DNA of 17,871 nucleotides from CAZQKE01 sp964593865 (lineage in GTDB: Bacteria; Chloroflexota; Anaerolineae; JAAYZQ01), in NCBI GenBank assembly GCA_964593865.1, contig CAZQKE010000058.1, positions 1 through 17,871 on the forward strand. The letters run 5' to 3'. Positions 6,379-14,759 of the stretch are shown here, piece by piece. The translations under genes and the position numbers were made by a program. Position 1 is the stretch's first letter; the number at the start of each line of letters is the position of its first letter. Under the pieces are notes generated by a model. It was not told the DNA's origin, did no database searches, and saw nothing but the letters and a program-made list of their open reading frames with translations.

Positions 6379-7245
6379 TCATCCTTGGCGGTGAGCCAGG
6401 GATCGGTCCTCTTCCTCGCCTCGGTCCCAGAAAATGTGCCGGAGCACCAGCGTCAGGGAACCGCCTACCACGCAAGCCAGAGCAATCCACTGGGCCGTGG
6501 CCAAAGGACCGATCTTCCAAGCATCGGGGCGGAGAAACTCAACAAAGAAGCGGCCCAGTGGGTACAAGACGATGTAACCCAGCACCACGTCCCCATCGCG
6601 GAGCTTGTCGGGCAGACGGGCGTGGACGTTGTAAAGGATGAGGAACACCACCAGGCACCACAGCGATTCGTACAAAAAGGTGGGATGGTAACGCAGATCG
6701 TAACGCCCCCCCGGCGGCGGCTGATGGGGGAGATCCGGGTTGATCTTGATGCCGTACCAATCGGACCCCGTAGGTGGGCCGTACAGTTCCTGGTTGATAA
6801 AGTTCCCCCAGCGGCCTATAAACTGCCCGAAAGCCAACCCCGGTGCGCCCACATCCAGCCACACCAGCGGGTTGAGACGGTTCCACAGGGCATAGATCAC
6901 CACGCCCAGGATGCCGCCGAGGACCGCGCCGTAAATGCCCAATCCCTGGAAGCCTCCTTTCCAGAAAGCGATGGCGTCAATGGGATGGGACCGATACCAA
7001 TACCAACCACAAGGTGTCTGGGGGGTACAGCCTTCCGGGATGGAGATCACGTGGTATAGCCTGGCCCCGATGATACCCAGGATAACGGCCCAGATCAGAC
7101 CGCCCCACACATGATCGGGGTTCAGACCGCGCTTGCGGGCCAGTCGAGAGGAAAAATAGGCCCCTATGGCCACGCCGGTCATGATCAGAATGCCGTACCA
7201 GCGGATTTGAAAGGGGCCGATCTGGAACAGGATTGGGTTGATCAT
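6379..7245 (-). CDS. lgt: Prolipoprotein diacylglyceryl transferase
   Basis: A 288-residue polytopic membrane enzyme that transfers diacylglycerol from phosphatidylglycerol to the lipobox cysteine of prolipoproteins, the first step of lipoprotein maturation. The Lgt signature GRWGNFINQE lies at residues 144-153; KGGFQGLGIYGAVLGG (97-111) corresponds to the conserved Gly-rich membrane segment, and YHPTFLYESLW is the usual downstream motif. Length and topology (about seven membrane segments) fit the family. The ATG at 7245 opens MINPILFQIGPFQIRWYGIL, a typical Lgt start, with GGAG upstream; longer forms would run through the promoter. The next gene, thiB, encodes a lipoprotein substrate. Confidence 0.95.
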   Translation of the reverse strand: MINPILFQIGPFQIRWYGILIMTGVAIGAYFSSRLARKRGLNPDHVWGGLIWAVILGIIGARLYHVISIPEGCTPQTPCGWYWYRSHPIDAIAFWKGGFQGLGIYGAVLGGILGVVIYALWNRLNPLVWLDVGAPGLAFGQFIGRWGNFINQELYGPPTGSDWYGIKINPDLPHQPPPGGRYDLRYHPTFLYESLWCLVVFLILYNVHARLPDKLRDGDVVLGYIVLYPLGRFFVEFLRPDAWKIGPLATAQWIALACVVGGSLTLVLRHIFWDRGEEEDRSLAHRQG

Positions 7246-7278
7246 CGTTCGGTACTCCGTTCTTTGGAATTGCTCCGC

Positions 7279-7287
7279 ATTATAGCA
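7279..7287 (-). promoter_or_regulatory. Extended -10 promoter of lgt
   Basis: TGCTATAAT on the minus strand is a perfect -10 with the extended TGn element; no good -35 box is visible. The predicted start gives a leader of about 27 nt. Confidence 0.65.
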
Positions 7288-7423
7288 CAAACGAAGGTGA
7301 GCGCAAACCGGCGGCAAGACGGTAAAACCGTTTTGGAGCCGGAAATTTGTGCCATCTTCCTTGCCCCCTTTCTCTTTCAGAGGCATCGCGAACCGGCGTT
7401 TCCTACCCTTGAGGGCGTGCAAA

Positions 7424-7452
7424 TTGCGTTTATCTATCACATGAGGTAAAAT
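7424..7452 (+). promoter_or_regulatory. Possible promoter of the glycan cluster
   Basis: TTGCGT (7424-7429), a 17-nt spacer and TAAAAT (7447-7452). The -10 is one mismatch from consensus; the -35 is weak. It lies about 58 nt upstream of the glycosyltransferase start. The stretch 7288-7423 shows nothing else I can name. Confidence 0.5.
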
Positions 7453-7509
7453 CACAGCGTTACCCGTGGGGGTGCAAAACCGACAACGATCGGATGTTGG
7501 GAAGCATTG

Positions 7510-8733
7510 GTGAGTAGGAACAACGATTCTGTACGGTCGTACAAAATTTTAATGATCGCCCCGACCTCGTTCTTTTCCGACTACGGCTGTTCGGTGCGCA
7601 TACTGGAAGAGGCCCAAGCGTTGCGTCGGTTGGGCAATCGGGTCTCCATCTGCACCTACCGCAACGGACGCGACGTAGCCGATCTGGACATCCGGCGCAC
7701 GCCCGGCATCCCCTTCCGGGAGCACTATGAGGTCGGTTCCTCTTTGCACAAGATCGGCTTTGATTTCTTGCTCTTTTGGCATGTGCTCTTCCACGCTTGG
7801 CGTCTGCGGCCGGATGTCATCCATGCTCACATGCACGAGGGCGCATTGATCGGCCTGGTGGTGGGCCGCCTGTTACGGATCCCCATGATCTTTGACTTCC
7901 AGGGCAGCCTGACCGGCGAGATGTTAGATCACAAATTCCTGCACCGCGAAAGCATCTTTTACCGTCTACTCCGCTGGTTGGAGGAGCAAATAGACCGCCT
8001 TTCCCCCATCATTCTCACCAGCTCCCACAATGCCCGCAATCTGCTGCGCAATGAGTTCGGTTGCCCATCGGAGCAGGTCCGGGTGGTGGCCGACTGCGTG
8101 GACACTACCCGTTTCTTCCCGGCCACCGACGAGGAAGCGGAGGCCATAGCCCGGCGACGGGCCTCCTTGGGCATCCCGCCGGGACGCAAGATCGTCGTCT
8201 ACCTGGGGCTGCTGGCCGATTACCAGGGGACCGACCTGTTGCTCCAGGCTGCTGTCCATTTGTTGCAACGGCGGCCCGATGTGCATTTCTTGATCATGGG
8301 CTTTCCTAACGTTGAACGTTATCAACGGATGGCCCATGGCCTGGGCATTGCCGACCATGTCACCTTCACAGGCAAAGTTCCCTATCGCCAAGCCCGGGAT
8401 TTTTTGGCCCTTGGGGACGTGGCCGTCGCCCCCAAACTCTCGGCCACAGAAGGCAGCGGCAAAATCCTCAACTACATGGCGATGGCCTTGCCGACGGTTG
8501 CTTTTGATACACCGGTGAGCCGAGAATACCTGGGGCAGGAAGGAATCTATGCCCGGCCCGGCGACGCCGAGGACTTGGCCCGTGCCCTCCTGCAGGGGTT
8601 GACCGAGGTCAACGGCCGACGGGGACAGACCCTGCGACGTATCGTCCGGCGGAATTACTCTTGGGACCAAGCGGCGGAAACGATCCTGCAAGCCTATACG
8701 CAGGTTTGCCAGAGCCACCGAGACGTGCTATAA
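7510..8733 (+). CDS. Glycosyltransferase, GT4-like (GT-B fold)
   Basis: A 407-residue two-domain glycosyltransferase. The N-terminal (acceptor) half includes ILMIAPTSFFSDYGCSVRI and RPDVIHAHMHEGAL; the C-terminal (donor) half includes VVYLGLLADYQGTDLLL, HFLIMGF and KLSATEGSGKILNYMAMALP. It would transfer a sugar from a nucleotide sugar to a lipid-linked or growing glycan at the inner membrane face. In the donor-site EX7E motif the first Glu (about residue 314) is present but the second is replaced by Tyr, a variant I have seen in part of the family. GTG at 7510 is chosen because GGGAAG is better spaced to it than to TTG at 7507. First gene of the glycan cluster. Donor and acceptor cannot be read from sequence. 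Confidence 0.9.
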   Translation: MSRNNDSVRSYKILMIAPTSFFSDYGCSVRILEEAQALRRLGNRVSICTYRNGRDVADLDIRRTPGIPFREHYEVGSSLHKIGFDFLLFWHVLFHAWRLRPDVIHAHMHEGALIGLVVGRLLRIPMIFDFQGSLTGEMLDHKFLHRESIFYRLLRWLEEQIDRLSPIILTSSHNARNLLRNEFGCPSEQVRVVADCVDTTRFFPATDEEAEAIARRRASLGIPPGRKIVVYLGLLADYQGTDLLLQAAVHLLQRRPDVHFLIMGFPNVERYQRMAHGLGIADHVTFTGKVPYRQARDFLALGDVAVAPKLSATEGSGKILNYMAMALPTVAFDTPVSREYLGQEGIYARPGDAEDLARALLQGLTEVNGRRGQTLRRIVRRNYSWDQAAETILQAYTQVCQSHRDVL

Positions 8734-8734
8734 T
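8706..8734 (+). promoter_or_regulatory. Internal promoter for the export permease, overlapping the glycosyltransferase stop
   Basis: TTGCCA (8706-8711, one mismatch), a 17-nt spacer and TATAAT (8729-8734) with a TGC extended element. The -10 box overlaps the TAA stop (8731-8733) of the preceding gene. The permease ATG is about 30 nt downstream of the predicted start. Confidence 0.7.
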
Positions 8735-8769
8735 TTCAAGCCTTTGAAGAGCGTGCTCGTTGAGGAATC

Positions 8770-9576
8770 ATGATCCGCCAACTGGTCGAGATCTATCGTT
8801 ATCGAGAACTGATCAGAAACCTGGTCGTCCGCGACCTAAAGGTCCGCTACCGGAACTCGGTGCTGGGGGTACTGTGGTCGCTGCTCAACCCTTTGTTGAT
8901 GACATTGGTATTCACCATCGTCTTTACATTGATGATCCCCAGTGACATTCCCAACTATCCGGTCTTTTTCATGTGTGGGTTTTTGCCGTGGAGTTTCTTT
9001 GCGGCTTCGGTCATGGGATCCACCAATTCCATCGTCGGCAACGCCTCTTTGATCAAAAAGGTTTATTTTCCCAGGGAGATCTTGCCCCTGGCGGAGGTGC
9101 TATCCAACCTGGTCAATTTTTTGGTGGCGATGATCGTGCTCTTTGCCATGATCCTGATCTTTCGGATCCCGCTGACGCGGGCGGTTCTCATGCTCCCGTT
9201 GATCATTTTGGTCCACGTCATCTTTTGCGTCGGCATGGCATTGCTGCTTTCTACGGCCAATGTTTTTTATAGAGACACCCGGCACATCCTGGAGGTGGTG
9301 ATGCAGGCGTGGTTCTTTCTCACGCCGGTCTTTTACCCCATCACCACCCTGCCGGAAAGCGCAGAGGTGCTGGGGCTAACCATCAACATCCAGCTTTGGG
9401 CACGTCGTTTGAACCCCATGGCCTCCATCATCGCCACCTACCGCGATGTCCTTTATCGGGGGCACGTGCCCGGTCTGGACTTTTTCCTGCGGACGGCGGT
9501 TCAATGTCTGATGGTTTTGGTGATCGGGTATTTGGTCTTCTATCGCTTCAGCCGCATCTTTGGAGAAGAAGTGTGA
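8770..9576 (+). CDS. ABC-2 type polysaccharide export permease (Wzm/TagG-like)
   Basis: A 268-residue membrane protein of the polysaccharide/polyol-phosphate exporter permease family. It has the family's amphipathic N-terminus (LVVRDLKVRYRNSVLGVLWSLLNPL), about six membrane segments, a conserved NVFYRDTRHILEVVMQAWFFLTPVFYP segment and the LNPMASIIATYRDVLYRG loop. With a Wzt/TagH-type ATPase it would move a completed lipid-linked glycan across the cytoplasmic membrane. The ATPase gene is not in the window, which is unusual because the two are normally adjacent. The ATG at 8770 follows a GAGGAA site. Its own promoter allows expression apart from the glycosyltransferase. Confidence 0.92.
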   Translation: MIRQLVEIYRYRELIRNLVVRDLKVRYRNSVLGVLWSLLNPLLMTLVFTIVFTLMIPSDIPNYPVFFMCGFLPWSFFAASVMGSTNSIVGNASLIKKVYFPREILPLAEVLSNLVNFLVAMIVLFAMILIFRIPLTRAVLMLPLIILVHVIFCVGMALLLSTANVFYRDTRHILEVVMQAWFFLTPVFYPITTLPESAEVLGLTINIQLWARRLNPMASIIATYRDVLYRGHVPGLDFFLRTAVQCLMVLVIGYLVFYRFSRIFGEEV

Positions 9577-9627
9577 TGCACCCGAACCGCCTGTCCCCGC
9601 CGGAGTACACAGATTTGGTGGAGTTTC

Positions 9628-11298
9628 ATGAATAGAGCAAAACGTGTGATGATCATCGGCTTGGATGGTGTTCCTCTGGACATCATCCGACGTTGGGCTG
9701 CAAGCGGGCATCTGCCGACCATGCGGCGACTGATGGAAACGGGGAGCGTGGGGCGTCTGCGCTCCACCATCCCGCCCACTTCCGGTCCGTCCTGGTCCTC
9801 CTTTGTGACCGGTATGAACCCCGGCAAGACCGGTATCTACGACTTTTTGTACCGGCGGGAAGGCTCCTATAATTTCCCGCCGGTGAACGCTGCCTTACGA
9901 GGGGGAACGACCATGTGGCGATACCTGAGCGATGCCGGGTATCGCGTTGGCGTGTTGAACCTGCCCATGTCCTACCCCGTGGAACGGCTCCCCGGTAGCT
10001 TCATGGTCAGCGGGTGGATGACACCGTACAACGCCAAAGACTACATCTATCCCCCGGAACTGGCCGCCGAGTTGGAACGGGAGGTCGGCAATTACCGCAT
10101 CTACCCCACCGAAACCTTTACCGAAGCCAGGCGGGAGAGCTTCTTGCAGGCCAGTTATGATCTGCTGGAGATGCGGACCCGTACGGCCCTCTACCTGGCA
10201 TCCACCAAACCCTGGGATGTGTTCATGGCCGTCTTTTTTGACACAGACCGCTTTTTGCATCAACTGTGGCACTACCTGGACCCAGACCACCCCTGGCGGC
10301 ACGACAGCGAGGACCGGGAAGGCATCGTGCGTGACTACTTCCGGGAAGTGGACCGCAGCATCGCCCGCTTGCTGGAATATGCCGATGATGAAACCCTGGT
10401 GATCATCCTCTCCGACCACGGCATGGGCCGGGCCAACAACTTTATCGTCCTCAACAACTGGTTGCTGGAGACCGGCCTGCTGCGCCTGAAAAGGGATCCC
10501 TGGACCCGGCTCAAAGAAATGATGTTCCGTCGCGGGTTCACCCTGCGCAACGTGCACCAGGTGGCCGACCGCCTCGGCCTGGCCCGCCAGGCCGAGTATG
10601 TGGCCGGGTATTTCGTGGACCATCTGCTCAAAATGGCTTTCCTATCCTTCTTGGATGTGGATTGGAGCCGCTCCAAAGCCTACTCTTTTGGCCGTCACTT
10701 GGGTTCCATCTACGTCAATGTCCGGGGGCGGGAGCCGGAGGGCATTGTAGAACCGGGGGCCGAGTATGAGGCCGTGCGCGACGAGATAGAAGAACTGGCC
10801 TACGAATTCCGCGATCCGCGCACCGGGCGCAAACTGATCGGCCAAGTCCTGCGCCGTGAGGAGATCTACAGCGGCCCCTTTGTGGACCGTGCTCCAGACC
10901 TGATTCTGCGTCCCAAAGAGCCGTCGGACATCTTTTTCGGGCTGGCCGATTTCGGCCACCGCGAGACGGTTGCCACCGTATACCGCTACTCCGGGATGCA
11001 CCGTGACTACGGGATGCTCATCATGCGCGGTCCCGGCGTGCGGGCAGGGGGGCGGATAGAGGGCGCGGTGATCCAGGACATTGCGCCCACGGTGCTGCAC
11101 ACGATGGGCCTGCCCGTGCCGTTGGACATGGACGGACGGGTGCTCGAATCCGCCTTCGTCTCCGGTTATCTGGATGCCTTTCCGGTGCGGGAAGGAGCGG
11201 CCTCCCTGCCGACGGCGGTGGCCGAGGAGGCCGGCTACACCCCCGAAGGGGAACAAGAGATCATGGCCCGTTTGGAGGGATTGGGCTACCTGGGATGA
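9628..11298 (+). CDS. Alkaline-phosphatase-superfamily phosphodiesterase/pyrophosphatase-like protein (copy 1)
   Basis: A 556-residue protein of the type I phosphodiesterase/nucleotide pyrophosphatase group (alkaline phosphatase superfamily). Two-metal-site residues are visible: D13 in IIGLDGV, D207 and H211 in DTDRFLH, D263 and H264 in SDHGMG, and H458 in SGMHRDYG. In PPTSGPSW (49-56), S52 aligns with the catalytic Thr of nucleotide pyrophosphatases and is the likely nucleophile. There is no signal peptide, and D13 leaves no room for one, so it should act in the cytoplasm. Substrate is unknown; the glycan context suggests a nucleotide sugar, phospho-sugar or lipid-linked intermediate. The ATG follows GGTGGAG. 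The 3' end overlaps copy 2 by ATGA. Confidence 0.88.
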   Translation: MNRAKRVMIIGLDGVPLDIIRRWAASGHLPTMRRLMETGSVGRLRSTIPPTSGPSWSSFVTGMNPGKTGIYDFLYRREGSYNFPPVNAALRGGTTMWRYLSDAGYRVGVLNLPMSYPVERLPGSFMVSGWMTPYNAKDYIYPPELAAELEREVGNYRIYPTETFTEARRESFLQASYDLLEMRTRTALYLASTKPWDVFMAVFFDTDRFLHQLWHYLDPDHPWRHDSEDREGIVRDYFREVDRSIARLLEYADDETLVIILSDHGMGRANNFIVLNNWLLETGLLRLKRDPWTRLKEMMFRRGFTLRNVHQVADRLGLARQAEYVAGYFVDHLLKMAFLSFLDVDWSRSKAYSFGRHLGSIYVNVRGREPEGIVEPGAEYEAVRDEIEELAYEFRDPRTGRKLIGQVLRREEIYSGPFVDRAPDLILRPKEPSDIFFGLADFGHRETVATVYRYSGMHRDYGMLIMRGPGVRAGGRIEGAVIQDIAPTVLHTMGLPVPLDMDGRVLESAFVSGYLDAFPVREGAASLPTAVAEEAGYTPEGEQEIMARLEGLGYLG

Positions 11299-12956
11299 AA
11301 GTACTGGTCATCGGGCTGGACGGCGTCACCTTTGACCTGCTCGGTCCCTGGATCGAATCGGGTGAATTGCCCAACCTGCGGCGGCTGATGCGCCAGGGGG
11401 CTTGGGGGCGGCTGAGGACGACTCTGCCGCCTATCAGCTCCTCCTCTTGGAGCTCCTTCCTCACCGGTGTCAATCCGGGCAAGCACGGCCTGGTAGATTT
11501 CGTCTACCCCAGCGAGGATAGCTACAAAGTCTCAATCATCAATGCGACAAGCCGTCGCACGCGGGCGTTGTGGCACTGGCTCAACGATGCCGGGTATCAG
11601 GTGGGGCTGTTGGGTATCCCTACCACCTATCCGCCGGAGCCGGTGGATGGCTTTATGATCAGCGGCTTCTTGGCCCCCGGTCCTAACAGCGACTGGGCTT
11701 ATCCCCCGCAGTTGAAAGAGGAACTGCAGGCCCGGCTGGGGCGGTTCCTCCTTTCGCCCGACGAGCGATACCGCTCCACCCCCCACCTGGACCGATTCTT
11801 GGCCGATCTGACGGCCAGCGTTGAAAACCGCACCCAAGCCGCCCTGTACCTAATGCGCACCAAGCCGTGGGATCTGTTCGCCGTGGTGTACTGGGATACC
11901 GACATGGTGCAGCATGAAACCTGGCGGCTCCTGGACCCCAACCACCCCCGCTACGACGCCGCCGAGGCGCAAAGATACCGCGACGCGATTTTGGCCTTCC
12001 ACCGCAAAGTGGATGCCGATGTGGGGCGTTTGCTGGATGCCGTTCCTGCCGAATCCCTGGTAGTGGTCATGTCCGATCACGGCTTTGGGGCGGTCCATAG
12101 CTTCTTTTTGACCAACAATTGGCTGGCGGGCGAAGGCTGGTTGCAATTCAAAAAAGGGCCGTGGACCGCTTTCAAGCGTGCTTTGTTCAAAGGGGGCTTT
12201 ACGCCGCTGCGCATGTTCCGCATCGCCAAGGCCCTGGGATTGGCCCGATTGCGCAAAAAGGCCCGGTTTCAGCAGCAGGCCAAACTGCTGAACCGCATCT
12301 TCTTGTCCTTTGACGATGTGGATTGGTCACGCACCCAGGCGTTCAGCATCGGCAGCTTTGGACAGATCTACATCAACGTCGTCGGCCTGCGGCCTCAGGG
12401 GATCGTTACGCCGGGGCGGGAGTATGAGGAACTGCGGGAGCGCATCATCCACAAGGCTTTGGCCCTGCGGGACCCTCTCAGCGGCGAGCTGCTGGTGGAG
12501 CGCGTCTACCGGCGCGAAGAACTCTACAGCGGGCCGTACACCGACCGCACGCCCGACCTGCTCATCCAGCCGCGCAACTGGGAATACATGGCTTTTGGAC
12601 ACGCCGATTTCGGCTCCAACAAACTGGTGGACCCCATCGTCGGTCTTTCCGGCCACCATCGCCCGGAAGGGATCGTGATCCTGGCCGGAGCGGGCGTAAA
12701 ACCCGATCTCCGCTTGGAAAACGCCAGCATCATGGACCTGACGCCGACCATTCTGCACGTGATGGGTGTGCCGATCCCCCAGGAGTTGGATGGAAGAGTG
12801 TTGGAAGAAGCCTTCATTCCTGGGTCGCCGGCGGCACGCCCTGCGGTGTACGGCGTGGCCAACATCTACAAAGACGACTCCGGCATATCCTCTTCCCTGG
12901 CCGAAGAGATGGAGGAAGTACAGGAAAGGCTCCGGGGTTGGGGATACGCCGGTTAG
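11295..12956 (+). CDS. Alkaline-phosphatase-superfamily phosphodiesterase/pyrophosphatase-like protein (copy 2)
   Basis: A 553-residue paralogue of the preceding gene, collinear over its whole length. Metal-site residues are kept: D9 in VIGLDGV, D203 and H207 in DTDMVQH, D261 and H262 in SDHGFG, and H455 in LSGHHRPEG. The nucleophile region reads PPISSSSW, with S48 as the likely nucleophile. Like copy 1 it has no signal peptide. Start and previous stop share ATGA, implying translational coupling and equal dosage. The very C-terminus (QERLRGWGYAG) repeats that of copy 1 (MARLEGLGYLG). The loops between metal motifs differ (for example PGPNSDWAYPP versus YNAKDYIYPP), so substrates may differ. 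Function within the glycan pathway is inferred from position only. Confidence 0.88.
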   Translation: MKVLVIGLDGVTFDLLGPWIESGELPNLRRLMRQGAWGRLRTTLPPISSSSWSSFLTGVNPGKHGLVDFVYPSEDSYKVSIINATSRRTRALWHWLNDAGYQVGLLGIPTTYPPEPVDGFMISGFLAPGPNSDWAYPPQLKEELQARLGRFLLSPDERYRSTPHLDRFLADLTASVENRTQAALYLMRTKPWDLFAVVYWDTDMVQHETWRLLDPNHPRYDAAEAQRYRDAILAFHRKVDADVGRLLDAVPAESLVVVMSDHGFGAVHSFFLTNNWLAGEGWLQFKKGPWTAFKRALFKGGFTPLRMFRIAKALGLARLRKKARFQQQAKLLNRIFLSFDDVDWSRTQAFSIGSFGQIYINVVGLRPQGIVTPGREYEELRERIIHKALALRDPLSGELLVERVYRREELYSGPYTDRTPDLLIQPRNWEYMAFGHADFGSNKLVDPIVGLSGHHRPEGIVILAGAGVKPDLRLENASIMDLTPTILHVMGVPIPQELDGRVLEEAFIPGSPAARPAVYGVANIYKDDSGISSSLAEEMEEVQERLRGWGYAG

Positions 12957-12980
12957 AATCAAACGAAATCGGGAGGAGCA

Positions 12981-14225
12981 ATGGAGAACGAGGTCAACCT
13001 ACGCCTTTACATTGAGGTCGCCCTGCGCCGCTGGTATCTGATCGTGGGACCTGCCTTGTTGGCAGCCGTTGCCGCCTTTGCCGTCAGCCAGCTCATGCCA
13101 CCTACCTATGAAGCGTCATCCCTCGTCGTGTTGGCAAACCCCCGCTATGACCTGCAGCTTGATCCTCGCTTTGCTACGGAAGAAAGCCTTCCGGACTTGC
13201 AATCGTTGCCTGCCCTGGCAACATCGGATCAGATTCTACAGATGGTCGTGGATGCGTACACCCCTTCCCCCGCTGCCGAGATTGAGAATTGGGATATTGA
13301 CACCCTTTCCCGAATGGTCAGCGCCAAATCCAAAGGGGGCCAGTACCGTCCTCAACTAGGGGTGGTCATCCTGACCGTGACCTCCCACTCTGCAGCCGAC
13401 GCCGCGGCCATTGCCAATGCCTGGGCCGACGCCCTTGTGCAGAAGACCAACGAAGTCTATGGACAGTCCTCACGGGACGTTGCCTTCCTGGAAGAGCAGG
13501 TCTCCCAGGCAGAGAAAGAAGTGGAAGAGGCGAATGCCGCCGTCATTGACTTTGAGGCGCAGAACCAGGCTGCCATCTTGCAGGCGGAGTTGGACTCGTA
13601 TAAACGTGCTCAGACCGACTATTTGAACACGCAACGCAATATCGCCTACCTCACCCAGGATATTCAAGGCTTGCGTGAGCAGCTGGCCGCCCGCCCGGCC
13701 AACGAGCCGGTCTCCCTGGCCGATAGCCTGACCGCCCTATTTTTGCAGATCAAAGCCTACAACGTGCATAATGCAGTTCCCATTCAACTGCAGGTTGATG
13801 ACGGCAGCGCGCTCTCCGACCTGAGCACCGAAGAGCAGGTTGCCTTCCTGGACGACCTGGTGGACACCCTGGAGGAGAAATCGTCCGAGATTGATACCCA
13901 TTTGGCCGAGCTGGAGCCGCAGATTCTGGCTTTGCAAAAGCAGATAGAGGAGATCAAGGCGGAAAAGCTCCGCTTGGACGGCGCCCGTGACTTGGCGAGT
14001 GAGGCCCATCTGGTGTTGACCCGCAAGCTGGCCGAAGCACGTGTCGCCGCCCAGGAGGAGAACGGCATCCTCCACGTGATTAGTTACGCCTACCCGCCCG
14101 GCCGTCCCAGCGGTCCGCAAACCTTGCAGAACACATTCCTGGCCGGTCTCGTCGGCGGAATGCTGGGGGTGGGGGTGGTGTTTTTCCTGGAATATTGGAA
14201 GCAAACGGCCCCGGCAGCGGCCTGA
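12981..14225 (+). CDS. Wzz/chain-length-determinant-like membrane protein
   Basis: A 414-residue polysaccharide co-polymerase-like protein. It has an N-terminal membrane segment (about 19-40), an extracytoplasmic region starting with the Wzz-domain pattern PPTYEASSLVVLA, long coiled coil (about 165-260 and 285-365), and a second membrane segment (about 382-402) preceded by the Pro-rich YPPGRPSGP typical of this family. Such proteins set polymer length or organise export. No Walker or tyrosine-kinase (Wzc/BY-kinase) domain follows, so it is the kinase-free type. The ATG at 12981 has a strong GGGAGGAG site 24 nt after the previous stop. Last gene of the cluster before a bidirectional terminator. 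Confidence 0.87.
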   Translation: MENEVNLRLYIEVALRRWYLIVGPALLAAVAAFAVSQLMPPTYEASSLVVLANPRYDLQLDPRFATEESLPDLQSLPALATSDQILQMVVDAYTPSPAAEIENWDIDTLSRMVSAKSKGGQYRPQLGVVILTVTSHSAADAAAIANAWADALVQKTNEVYGQSSRDVAFLEEQVSQAEKEVEEANAAVIDFEAQNQAAILQAELDSYKRAQTDYLNTQRNIAYLTQDIQGLREQLAARPANEPVSLADSLTALFLQIKAYNVHNAVPIQLQVDDGSALSDLSTEEQVAFLDDLVDTLEEKSSEIDTHLAELEPQILALQKQIEEIKAEKLRLDGARDLASEAHLVLTRKLAEARVAAQEENGILHVISYAYPPGRPSGPQTLQNTFLAGLVGGMLGVGVVFFLEYWKQTAPAAA

Positions 14226-14264
14226 CGCCGTGCCGGAGGCGATCAACCGTCCGCCGGGAAGTGG

Positions 14265-14293
14265 AAAAAAGCCGGGCCGCGTGGCCCGGCTTT
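14265..14293. terminator. Bidirectional intrinsic terminator
   Basis: A perfect 8-bp stem, GCCGGGCC (14271-14278) and GGCCCGGC (14283-14290), encloses GCGT. Six A on the left serve as the T-tract for minus-strand transcripts, and TTTCTC on the right for plus-strand ones. It separates the convergent Wzz-like gene and ndk and starts 1 nt after the ndk stop. Confidence 0.9.
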
Positions 14294-14294
14294 C

Positions 14295-14744
14295 TCATTC
14301 ATGGATCCAGGCATCTATGGCCCGTTCGTAGCTCAGAATTTCATCCTCATTGAAAAAGAGGGGGATCTCGTAGGCCGCCGTATCCGGTCCATCGGAGCCG
14401 TGGACCAGGTTGCGCCCGATCTCTAGGCCAAAGTCGGCGCGGATGGTCCCCGGCTCTGCCTGCGCCGGGTTCGTCGCGCCCAGGGTCTTGCGCACGATCT
14501 CAATGGCATTGTGGCCTTCGATGACGGCAACGACCACCGGGCCGCTGGTGATGTATTGGATCAGCGGCTCGTAGAAAGGCTTGCCTTTGTGGACGGCATA
14601 GTGCCGCGCTGCCAATTCCGGTGTGATCTGCATCATCTTGAGGGCGGCGAAGCGTAACCCACGCCGTTCCAAACGGGTCAAGATGGGGCCGATCAAGCCC
14701 CGCTGCACACCGTCCGGTTTGATAATGACCAGTGTTCGTTCCAT
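14295..14744 (-). CDS. ndk: Nucleoside diphosphate kinase
   Basis: A 149-residue enzyme of usual bacterial length. It transfers the gamma-phosphate of ATP to nucleoside diphosphates through a phosphohistidine. The active-site H115 lies in RNLVHGSD; K9 in LVIIKPDGVQRG, GPVVVAVIEG and RKTLGATNP are the standard nucleotide-binding motifs. The ATG at 14744 has an AGAGGAG site in the 15-nt gap after the TPR gene's TAG, so the two form an operon. The terminator follows immediately. Cytoplasmic; no oddities. Confidence 0.96.
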   Translation of the reverse strand: MERTLVIIKPDGVQRGLIGPILTRLERRGLRFAALKMMQITPELAARHYAVHKGKPFYEPLIQYITSGPVVVAVIEGHNAIEIVRKTLGATNPAQAEPGTIRADFGLEIGRNLVHGSDGPDTAAYEIPLFFNEDEILSYERAIDAWIHE

Positions 14745-14759
14745 ATGCTCCTCTGTCCT

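Noticed and set aside
7319..7335. ACGGT AAA ACCGT TTT hairpin upstream of the glycosyltransferase considered as a terminator
   Set aside because: The stem is only 5 bp, the T-run is three, and no plus-strand gene ends before it.
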